Assembly (NCBI GenBank): GCA_021464525.1 | Contig: JADRCO010000660.1 | Span: forward strand, 1-28,648 | DNA from: Rhizophagus sp. LPA8_4_AMF | Lineage: Eukaryota; Glomeromycota; Glomeromycetes; Glomerales; Glomeraceae | Direction: 5' to 3' | Length of the DNA: 28,648 nt | Part shown: positions 19,830-28,648 of the stretch, in pieces | Layout of the letters: the number at the start of each line of letters is the position of its first letter | Position numbering within the stretch: position 1 is the first letter of the stretch | Made by a program: the position numbers and the translations under genes | The notes under the pieces: model-generated | Seen by the model: only the letters and a program-made list of their open reading frames with translations | Told to the model about the DNA's origin: nothing | Database searches by the model: none

Positions 19830-20833
19830 TTATGCGCCGTTTAGAAAAACAGTAAGTTGAGCGATATATTGTCCTATTATTTGAATATTATTTAAAACAA
19901 CCCAAATTTTTTTAATAACAATGTTTATGTAACTATTGATGTAAGAGATGACAAAGAAACGAGTGGAAAGTATTTCCTTCAGAATATGAAAAGATATCTC
20001 TACAGGAGAAAAGTGATATTTTTTGTCATTGATAATCATCCTATAAACCATCAGATACTTATTTCGCAATTCATTTCTAAAGTAGAAAGAAAATAAGAAT
20101 CCAGTTTTCAAACAAACAGCAGGAAGAATTTAAACCAGAATAAAGAAGTTATTTCCATTACGAAGTAAATCGAATTCCACTGAGTTAAAAGTTGGAATCT
20201 GTTGGTCTTTTATTTGTTGTTATAGCTTTCCTGCAAACAGTTTTGACTGTTGAGATCCCAGATTTTTTCTACTTCCTTTACAGATTACGAAATAATGATT
20301 ATTCTCTTTTTTCCTCAAATATAACAATAGATTTGTAAATAATTGGTTCTAACAGTTTCGAATACTGAGGTCAAGATATGATTGAAGAAAAGGCTACTCA
20401 ATATTCTTTTCCTTATTGAACACCAACATTATAATACTAATGGTTGTTAGATGATAATATAGAAGTAGATTTATAGTAGAAAATCCTATTATACTTCCCG
20501 AAATATGTAACCAAGTATCTTTGGAAAATTCAATGCTCAATGGTAACTTGCTATTTTGGAAAATCTTTTTGGAGTGAAAAGCAGAAATGCCAATCCCTAG
20601 CAGAGAGTAATCGAAATAGCAGATAAAAATGATATTTTTTATGTATTGATCAACCTTCATAATCTTTCTTCATTTTTGTTCAGAAAGATCACACGAGAAG
20701 AGTTCACAAACAATTCACGTGGTAATGCGCCAGAGATGTCATCACCAATTACTGTATATCGTATTTGGGTCTCACTGCTCCAGTAAGATTTCTTGTTCGT
20801 GACGTATTCATTATGTGGGTAAACGTTATACAT
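19830..20833 (-). pseudogene. Broken gene for an unrecognised membrane protein
   Basis: Minus strand. From ATG at 20833 a 58-residue frame reads MYNVYPHNEYVTNKKSYWSS, then IGDDISGALPRELFVNSSRV and IFLNKNEERL. A frame change near 20655 leads to MKVDQYIKNIIFICYFDYSL, HSKKIFQNSKLPLSIEFSKD and the hydrophobic segment GFSTINLLLYYHLTTISIIM with ending NKEKN (about 20394-20660). A third coding-like part, about 19830-20111, reads ELRNKYLMVYRMIINDKKYH and further hydrophobic residues. The layout suggests a luminal or external domain, at least one or two membrane segments and a cytoplasmic tail. I do not recognise the family. Introns could account for some joins, but at least one frame change and one stop separate the parts. 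Confidence 0.4.
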
Positions 20834-21575
20834 TTTTAGTGATCAGCCAGCTTATTTAAGTTTCTTTAGCTAGTTTCACTAATGCATTGCATCATCGTAC
20901 CATTGAACATCTCTTCAGACTACAAAAATGGAATGTGAATCTATTGTAACGAGATATATAACACCAGATATTTTAATCAATAGACAGAATGAGATACAGC
21001 ACTAACAATAGATATTATATATGCCAACAACTTTTGCGATAGCAATTTAGTTATCACCTGGCTGATGTTTTTATTAAACAGGATTGTATGTATTATTTTT
21101 CCTATGCAAAGAGCTAGGCGGAGCCTACGAAGTAGATTATACAGTATATTACGTAATGTGCAAAAAAATCAAAGACATAGTATATCAAGCGATAATATCT
21201 ATGTGTAACTTTTAATAAGAGATGTTATAATGGACATTGGCTCTAGATAGTTATTTAACATATTCCTTTAGAATGTCACCCGAATCTTTACTTGTAATAG
21301 TTACATGTGTGGTTTACAAAAAGATATTGGATAAAATGCCTGAAGTGTATTTCTTCAGAAATGGATCTATTGGATGTTGCAACTAAATGATAACATGATA
21401 ATCACATAAAATATATTAGGCTATGCGAGCTATATCAACAACCTTTATAGATTTGACCATTTTCTTACGAGCAGCTGACTATGTTAGTAAACCACAACTA
21501 ATATATTTTTTTGATAAATAGACATGCTTACGGTAGTTTTACTGGTTGAGAGGAAGTTCAGAGAATGGCTATAGG
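20834..21575. other. No gene recognised
   Basis: Neither strand shows a convincing coding block. Composition is slightly less AT-rich than the left part of the window, so a highly decayed gene cannot be ruled out. Confidence 0.4.
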
Positions 21576-22036
21576 GTAGATGTAGGACCGGGAAAACTTA
21601 TAATAAAGGTCACTTCCCAATAGTAAATTGATGTTTTTGCCTAAATTAATAAAAAATTTACTTAAGTAATTAATCAAGAAATCCTTAAAACTTATACAGA
21701 AAAGTCTGAGGAATAAAATGAATCATAAATTATTCTTGTAAAGTCAATATTAACTGAGATCATTAAATTTTCCGAAAAAAAATTTATAATAATGCGAACC
21801 ACTTTTAAAAAAATTTATTAATAATGCGAACCACCCTTTTGTATTACACAGAATATATAAAAGTCTAAATTATGTATATAAAAAGACACATTTGGACCTA
21901 AAACTAAGCTTATAAAGATAGTTCACATATTCTGATTTCATTAAAAATTGCTTATATTGAAAATTTAATGTACTTTACTAGTGTTACCGGGTGCTGCAGT
22001 GACCTTTATTATAGGATTTTCCAGTCCTGTAGATGT
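21576..22036. mobile_element. hAT-like MITE (445 bp) with 8-bp target duplication
   Basis: The element is 21584-22028. The 8-bp duplication GTAGATGT is exact at 21576-21583 and 22029-22036. Its ends are inverted repeats: AGGACCGGGAAAACTTATAA at left and AGGACTGGAAAATCCTATAA at right in reverse complement, both continuing into TAAAGGTCACT. Inside, AAATTTAT(T)AATAATGCGAACCAC is directly repeated at about 21779-21802 and 21812-21834. No coding capacity. The ends differ from the other two hAT-like elements here, so three separate families are present. Confidence 0.88.
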
Positions 22037-22418
22037 TCAGGGATGATATTCAGGGACTGGTCCTCTGTTTCTTCAAAACATTCCACAGACAGTTGAATTT
22101 CTATATGAATCACAATCATGCCTTGGGGTATGTTTAAATTTGGTAAAACAAAAATTAGCATGATGCGTGATTACATAATCGTCTTATTGTTCATTCATTT
22201 TATGCAGATGTGAAACATTGGAAAGAGATTTCCTTGACTGCAGAATATCCTTAATGTATAAATTAAGTTGAAATGTCTTAGCAGATTATTTGATAAGGAA
22301 ACACACTGTCAAATTGCAATTTTTCACTATCTCGATGTCAATAGACGAAAGCTTTCTTGCTAATATTCACAACTTTGCATATAATATTCTAAAATACACA
22401 GGGGATAACATCATTTGA
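22037..22418. other. No gene recognised upstream of the RING relic
   Basis: Short coding-like fragments may belong to the N-terminus of the RING-type relic that follows, but no start or splice site could be defended. Confidence 0.35.
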
Positions 22419-23750
22419 GATAAAGAAACTCCAAAGCTGAGTCATTGTTTTGAATGTGCCCAAGATATCTTGTCACTTCCTTTCAAGGCAATTACTGTAT
22501 TAGCATGTAGGCATATTTTCCATAGATATTGTCTTAAGAATCACATTTTGTGTAAAAAAAATATATCCCTTACGTGTCTTATCTGTCTTGTGCATATTGA
22601 GATCATTAAAGAAGAATTCGTATTTGCATCAGGAAATAATAACTTAGTAACTAGCCTTTCCTAGAAAAGTAGTGATACTTTAGAAGACGAGGAAATTAAT
22701 TTGAAATTCCAAAGGGATAAGCTTCACAAATCTACGCAAAATATGAATTGGTAGATGATAACGAATAGAGTTTCTAACAGGTCGGGTCGGGTCAGGTCAG
22801 GTTAAAATTTTGGGTTAATTTTAAAGTACTATTTATACAGTAATTTAAATTTTTTACAATACCTTCAATTGTATTATTTATATTATGCAGGTCTATGTGG
22901 GTTAATACAAGTCATTTCAGGTTGCATATTTGAAACTCTAATAATAAACAAGATGGCCAATCGAAACATCAATCCAATATTTATCTTCAGGATGCGATTC
23001 CTATTGTGGATACACCAGATTTTATTTCTACAAGTTACCAGAAAAGGAGTCCCAATGGGCTGTTAACACATCACCGGATAACTTAAAAGCACAAAGCAAC
23101 ATACTTAATAACACTATTGCTCATACGCAAAATATTTTGGTAACTAAAAATAACATCCAAAATGGAATAGTGAAAAATTCTCGCAAAAGGCCTCGTAAAA
23201 TAGTTTCCACCAAAATCGTTGGGAAGGTAAATAAAAAGAAGGAATCTGTTTTTTTTGAAAGAGATTATACGAGAATTATCTAATATAGATTCGTAGACTA
23301 ATGTTAGTCTGCAGTAAAAGAGTTTCTGATTCGAATAGAGACTTGGCTGATTTTCTCAATTTATATATTAGGATCATAAATGCTGAAGAATAAAACAAAA
23401 AAACAAATCAGGAAGTTGTTTTATGCTACTATAATTATGGAAAAGAACTCAAGGATCGTTTAAATTATTACAAAAGGCTTCATCTGAAGTAAACTGCTAA
23501 AATGTTCATTAATAAAGAGGTTAGGAAACAGCTTACTCAAAAACAACAAAAGACTCTCTTTGAAAAAATAACGAGAAGGCACGAAAGATTTATAAATTGT
23601 TTAATGATATTAGTGGGGATAGTAATATGATAGAGCTATTGATACAATGGATAAGTTTTTCTGTATCATCAATTTCGAAGTTAAGTAAGAGTAATATCAA
23701 ATATGTAGTTAGTGTTCTACAGAATACACAGTTTAATAAGCAGAATAATT
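22419..23750 (+). pseudogene. Decayed RING-type zinc finger gene with a conserved C-terminal region
   Basis: The frame from 22419 reads KLSHCFECAQDILSLPFKAI, TVLACRHIFHRYCLKNHILC and ISLTCLICLVHIEI. This is a RING-H2-like layout: C-x2-C, a gap of about 17 residues, C-x-H-x2-H-x2-C, and a closing C-x2-C. The frame ends at 22661-22664. After a pentamer repeat at 22780 the coding trace resumes at about 22960 with IYLQDAIPIVDTPDFISTSY. Farther on, 23300-23640 reads FLIRIETLADFLNLYIRIIN, YYNYGKELKDRLNYYKRLH, FINKEVRKQLTQKQ and KARKIYKLFNDISGDSN across two or three frames, with several stops. The arrangement of a RING plus a helical C-terminal domain recalls a large repeated family in Rhizophagus genomes whose function is unknown to me; RINGs usually recruit ubiquitin-conjugating enzymes. 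The copy is dead. Confidence 0.65.
22780..22804 (+). repeat. Pentamer repeat (GGTCG/GGTCA)
   Basis: Five head-to-tail units read GGTCG, GGTCG, GGTCA, GGTCA and GGTTA. The G/C content stands out locally. It falls in the break of the RING-type relic and may be one end of an inserted element: hAT-like ends in this window also carry short GTCC/GGTC repeats. A matching inverted end was not found; CAGGTC at 22889 and CAGGTT at 22918 lie in the same orientation. Confidence 0.55.
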
Positions 23751-24458
23751 AGCCGCAGTCATAATCACGTGACACTGTGAATTCAGTTCACAGTCTATAT
23801 TTTTGTTATTTGTAGAAGGCAGAATTTTTTATCATGATGTAAATCTAGTTATTTGTACTGCATAATGAATTTAGGCTCACTATATAATAAATTCAATGCC
23901 ATGTATAAACATCATCCACAACATTTTCAACCATATTATCACAATAACTGGTGTAATGATACTTGAATTCTTATTTATTGCTTATTAACTGTAAAACTCT
24001 CAGGTTACATTCATGTATTTTTTGCATGTTTATTGTTTGGGAAAATTTTTGTTCCACTTGCTTCTTACAATAGCTGTTACCTAAGAATACTCCACAGGTC
24101 CATGCCTACCGAAGCCTATTACTTATCATTATGTCATGTCTGAAAGATCTGCTAGTGTAAATAATTTGTGGGTAATTTAATTCAGAAACCTGATATTTAA
24201 AGAATTGGAAAATCCCATAATTTTTCTATAAATGTAAGATATAAAGAAATAATATAAAAAATACACGCATTTTTTTATTTGCTAAAAAATCATTATATTA
24301 TTTGCTATGCTATATTAAGTATAAAATACATGTATGCAACTATATTACTAAATATTAGATTATTAGATTATTTAGGATAAACATGAAAATAAAATAAGGA
24401 AAAAAGAAAGTGAACTTATATGTATAATCCACTATTGCATTATCGGACGTTTAAGTCT
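23751..24458. other. No gene recognised
   Basis: AT-rich with no coding-like block. CACGTG occurs at about 23767. This is the common 3' region of the plus-strand RING relic and the minus-strand Crinkler-like gene. Confidence 0.45.
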
Positions 24459-27170
24459 TCAACCTTTGATTTTTTTGAGTATTTCGCTGTAAAAATGTGA
24501 GCGAGACATAAGTGTTGGAGTATAAATTCTTTCTAAATTTCTTCTTTCAACGATAATTATGTTTTTATCTTCAAATTCACTATAATTAATTTTTTTACGT
24601 CTCTCCAGATTACGAAACTAAGTAAATATCATTTTTGTTCATTTTAAATTTACCTACAGCAGAATCGTCATATAATAATTCCTGTTTATATGAAATTTTA
24701 CTTCTACTTTGTTTGCATATATATCTGACATGATTTTAATATTTCTTTGTCATAAAATCATATTTATCCGCTATATCACTACTTTTAAATTTAGTTGTCT
24801 TATTTGGATATGAAAATCTACATTCGATGTTGATAGCTATATATCCAGACTTATCTGCTTTTTTTTTCAAAAGTTATCATATCGAAGCTGCTATTATTTG
24901 TTTTTTTAGGAACAAATAAATAATCGATAAGGTTTTTAAAAGGTTCATTATCTTGGTCATATATATCTTTATCTGGTGGAAATTCTATTTCGCTGTGACA
25001 ATATGCAAATTTTTTTTGTTGAAGTTTTATTTCGATTTCAGAATTCCAAGGAAAACCATATATCTTATTGAGATCTACAATTGTATTTTTTTAAAACTCA
25101 CGATAGAGTAGCTTCCAATTTCCATGAAATCTTTCAAATGGCTTTCCATTTAATACTTCTCGTTCAAAAAGAAATTCTTCAACCAACAAGCGTTTTAATA
25201 TATTAGCAATAGCATCTTTATTTTGTCTGGATACACAGTAATATTGAAGAGCAATTGGAGATAAGGTTGGGACAATACTTAGTGTTTCATCAATATTAGT
25301 AAGTGAATTGATATACATTCTGGAAGAAATAAGGTCTTTCAAAGTTGATATTCCTATAAAAGTTTCTATTTCACATGTTAATGGTATCTTATTTCCTAAT
25401 AATGCCAACCTAACTATAGGAAGGGAAATTCTATCTAACAATGGTTGAAGACTTCTTGCTAAATATTCAATAAGAGAAGCGTAATAATCAGTTTTCAAGG
25501 CTGTGTTGTCATTTAAAATTTCACAAAAATTCTCTAAAGTTCTTGGATGACCATTACAATCGGAGATAATTGTTCTAATGGTATAAAATCTTTCTTTTTC
25601 TAAATTTTTCAAGAGTTTACAAAATAAATTTGCTGATTCTGAAATAACAAGCCTTCTTATTGGTATCCAATTAATTAGTCTATATGATTTTGTTTGGACA
25701 TCATACACATTATATGAATCAAGAGTGGATATAACGAAATAGAATTTTTTATCTTTCTTCAAAAGTGCTTGATAAGGTGAGTAAAGTGCATTTAGTATTG
25801 TCTCAATATTTCTAAGAGGATCTGATGTAGAGTCTTTTGTCGTTATTTTCATAGTCTCATCAACACATAAGAGTACTGATTTTCTCGAATGAAGTATGAT
25901 ACTGTCAATGGTCTTAAGAGTATCCAATAAATCAAAATATTCACTAAATTTTTCGTAAAACCTATTCCAGACTAACTTTTTCTCATCAATGAAATAGCTC
26001 TATAAAATACGCATTACTAATCCTTTTTGAATATTTCTGTCTCTGACATCTTTATCATAGTATAACGTCATTCTATTATATGTAATACAAACTCTGATTA
26101 AATCACGAATCAGATCTATAACTTTTTTGACTATTTTATGATTATCAGGATAACATTCTTTTAAATAATCACTAACAAGATTAATATCTTCATCTTTCAA
26201 ACTAGCTAACTCGTCAAAAAAGAATGATTTCACCCCTCCTGGTGCAGATTGAAGTGCGAAAAGAGGATGTAATTCTTTAGGGCCAAGAGATTTATTCTTA
26301 ACTTCACAATATTATTTATAAATATAATCATATATTACGCATAGAATATCATCTCTACTTTCTCTTTTGAATTCAAATTTATTTTGACTCAATCAGGATG
26401 GTTTTGCGAAATCAGTTTTGATCCATTTTTTATTCTCTTTTCTCTCCATTAAAAACTCTACTATTGATTTAGAAGAACTAAGATTTTTCAGAATGCATGA
26501 AGAATGTTAGTATAACATATTGCTTCCATTAGACAAGAATACAAAATTTATATAGTTTATTCTTTACGCAATGTTATATATATTACCTAGTTTCTCTTTT
26601 TTTGTTATATTTTTCTCGTCCAAGTCTGAAACCAATTTCCTTTTCGCTAATCAAATAAAAAATTGATGAGATACTGCAAGTTTCTTATTTGAGAAGTAAA
26701 CCATTGATACACTTACCAGTAGCAGAAAATGGGACTACAAAGATATGAAAGGTAATTAAAAAAAAGAATATGATACAGTGTAAGATTAAAATTTAAATAA
26801 AGGTATTCTTTCAACTGTAAATTTTGATTAAACATGGTGAGACACTTACCAGTGGAAGTAGATACTATGAAAATATGAAGATACTCGGCCTTAGGTTTTT
26901 TGTCATTGTCAGCATTACTATAATATGTACTAAATAGTATCATAGGATTATCCTCAAACTTCTCGCTCTTGACATGATTTTTAATAGCAACTTCAGTAGA
27001 AATGTGACGAATTTTATTAAGGTCGAGTTCAACTTTCCAGATATTTATTTCAGTTATTCCACTTATTATAGAGAGAGCTTCCTTAAATTCTGAAACAGTT
27101 AATTCACCAAATGTAATGTAATAATTACGAACAGAAAAATTTTGCCATAGAAAATAGTGAAAATTTTAGT
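24459..27170 (-). pseudogene. Crinkler (CRN)-like gene, broken
   Basis: Minus strand. Three parts appear in the order usual for CRN proteins. (1) A ubiquitin-like header at about 26860-27130 reads YYITFGELTVSEFKEAL, INIWKVELDL and YLHIFIVSTSTG, ending at a GTAAGT donor. (2) A P-loop NTPase core at about 25091-26449 has a Walker A-like segment in LHPLFALQSAPGGVKSFFFD, a Walker B-like VLLCVDE, KKFYFVISTLDSYN, INWIPIRRLV, and the helical lid-like region up to FERFHGNWKLLYREF. (3) A C-terminal region at about 24459-25080 includes IYGFPWNSEIEIKLQQ and KSGYIAINIECRFSYP and ends at the stop at 24459; it may be the nuclease-like effector end. CRN proteins are secreted or nuclear effectors in oomycetes and fungi and are numerous in Rhizophagus. 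This copy is interrupted by a few breaks, is otherwise close to full length, and looks recent. The long central frame of 278 residues is still open. Confidence 0.75.
26711..26878 (-). repeat. Duplicated exon-end/splice-donor segment in the CRN-like gene
   Basis: Two related segments of about 36 bp lie 133 bp apart (26711-26748 and 26844-26878). On the minus strand both read CATAT-TTT-(C/G)TAGT...CT(A/T)C-C-ACTGGTAAGTG, ending in the same strong GTAAGT donor. The first encodes the end of the header domain (HIFIVSTSTG). The second encodes a similar tract preceded by TTTGTAG. The pair suggests a small tandem duplication that created an extra or alternative exon end. Confidence 0.55.
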
Positions 27171-28648
27171 AAGATCTTGTCCTAGTACCAAGCAGTTTAA
27201 TGAATATGACATTACATTTCTGTAAAAGAGATTAGTTTTTTAGAAAGAGTTTTAAGAAATTTTGAAAAAGCTTGAGAAATTTATATACTTTATCTATCTT
27301 TCTGAATACATCGTGACATAGACTCTTGCATAAACTTTTGGTAGCTTGTAGTGACGTGATGTAATATAGCAAAAGCATAATAAAAAAAAGTAATTTATTA
27401 GTACATGAAAAAAATGATTAATATGGTTTTATCATTACTTATTAGATTTTTGATTCTCTGATAGATTTTTCAGGGTATTTATTAAAAAAGGTGAATTAAC
27501 GTTACGTAATATTTAGGTCATATGAGGACACCACCTTGCATAATGTATGAATCTTGATTCTGTATGATCTATAACATGTTATCGTCTTATCGATCCTATT
27601 CATTATACAATAGTAAATATATATAATTGATAATGTGCATGCATGAGGTCAAGATTAATGTACCTGGTGGATCAAGATTCATACATTTGCCCCTCAGAAA
27701 CATAATACTGTAAACAGGTCATCACGTGACTGTATTTGACAGTAACTTTAAGATTTCTCATGTTATCTATTATATATAACAATTAAAAGTTAAAACTGTT
27801 GCCAAGTTTGAACTCATTGACATAATTTGAAGGAAGCGTTGAAAAGAAAATTATTAAAAATATTGAAGCCCAGACGAGATAATATGTGATTAAGGTATGA
27901 ATATTTTAGCTGTGCTCAAAAAAGTGATTTCAGAACTTGCAAACTAATGACCATTTTTTTTATAGATTTCTGAGAACCTTACTACTACTTTACTAGTTTA
28001 CGGAATGCAAACAACGTAAATTTTAACAGGACTTTACTGGTTTATGTTATGAATTGTTATTTATCTTCTGACACTGCGTGTTTCATGTAAGATAACTGCT
28101 GACTAAAATTAGACACTATTGTGTCTCATTCAAAAAGTTAATAAATGAACTGGTATCATTATCTTATCAACTTTATAGTGTATTGTATTTTGTTAACAAA
28201 TTTAAACTATACTCGTGGCTAAAAAAAAGTTTCCTTGATGAGAATAAATGATAATATGAATACAGAAAATCTAATACGCTAATTCGTGTATTTCTTTCAA
28301 CACAGAAAATGCGTTCTGTCAACATCAATTGTCTTGAAGAAAACAAACAATCGGCAAACTGAAAAGGTATATTTAAAGCTGAAAAAGACTACTTTGAAAT
28401 TGTTGGTGCAAGTAACCTCAAATTATAGCATACCAATATCCATATAGGAAACAATAATGCAATTCTCTGTTGATCTTTCTGATAGCAACTAAATTTGTAA
28501 TCAAAGATGTTTGAAAAGAGTCTTCTTCTAAATCCAATCTCCACGTAGTCGTTAAAATCGAAGGTTGATATTTCTTCTGTTTACATTAGTTTTCCATTGC
28601 AACAAACAACAAAAATGCTCGTAATCAGTTATTAGTTACAATTGCATA
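27171..28648. other. Right flank, no gene recognised
   Basis: No coding-like frame of note on either strand. It would hold the promoter of the minus-strand CRN-like gene near 27170-27400. A spaced inverted repeat at 27543-27686 and a CACGTG at about 27724 are the only structured features seen. Confidence 0.5.
27543..27686. repeat. 16-bp perfect inverted repeat spaced by 112 bp
   Basis: ATGTATGAATCTTGAT (27543-27558) is exactly inverted at 27671-27686. The similarity extends outward through GCA and a TGAGG word on both sides, with a 10-base insert on the left. Between the arms is AT-rich DNA containing a partial extra copy (GTCAAGATTAATGT near 27650). This is probably a small MITE; no target duplication was recognised. 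Confidence 0.6.

Noticed and set aside
22780-22804. Telomere-like repeat
   Set aside because: The unit is GGTCG/GGTCA, not TTAGGG, and only five copies occur.
1-28648. tRNA or rRNA genes
   Set aside because: No GGTTCGAATCC-like B box paired with an acceptor stem and no rRNA-like GC-richer block was found by eye.

Overview
The window is very AT-rich DNA, rich in transposon remnants, with one gene that looks whole. The protein families seen are a split, intron-rich FIST-domain gene, BTB-BACK-TLDc genes, a Crinkler-type gene, a decayed RING-type family and Tc1, Helitron and hAT-like debris. This mix, with A/T-ended introns of about 60-90 bp, fits an arbuscular mycorrhizal fungus (Glomeromycota, Rhizophagus-like). 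That placement comes from family knowledge, not from a marker gene or a database search.

Left third (1-9150): no intact gene. It holds a Tc1-type transposase C-terminus (about 324-590), a 155-bp inverted-repeat element (943-1099), an hAT-like element of 661 bp with exact 8-bp target duplications and an array of palindromes inside (1803-2463), a decayed minus-strand protein relic (about 2825-4060), and a Helitron-like relic (about 7640-8340). The stretch 4160-7600 shows no supportable gene. A cluster of TGGCGAAG words lies at 9063-9143.

Middle (9150-17570): a 185-bp inverted-repeat element (9818-10002), a BTB-domain relic cut off at a 64-bp hairpin (11795-12056), unassigned coding-like relics, a purine-rich tract with G-quadruplex potential (about 12984-13145), and the FIST-domain gene at 13989-15902. 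The FIST gene can be read through eight exons with consistent phase and gives a 457-residue product, probably mitochondrial.

Right third (17570-28648): a minus-strand BTB-BACK-TLDc pseudogene (17574-19497) is interrupted by a 328-bp hAT-like MITE, which itself contains a 140-bp mariner-like MITE. This gives a clear three-layer order of events. Next come an unrecognised broken membrane-protein gene (19830-20833), a third hAT-like MITE with an 8-bp duplication (21584-22028), a decayed RING-type gene (22419-23750), and a broken Crinkler-like gene on the minus strand (24459-27170). The last 1.5 kb has only a 16-bp perfect inverted repeat spaced 112 bp apart.

The window reads as a repeat-driven gene graveyard around one conserved housekeeping-type gene. 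I saw no CRISPR array, operon, tRNA or rRNA. The strongest unusual signals are the palindrome array inside the 661-bp element, the nested MITEs in the TLDc pseudogene, and three separate hAT-like insertions with intact 8-bp duplications.
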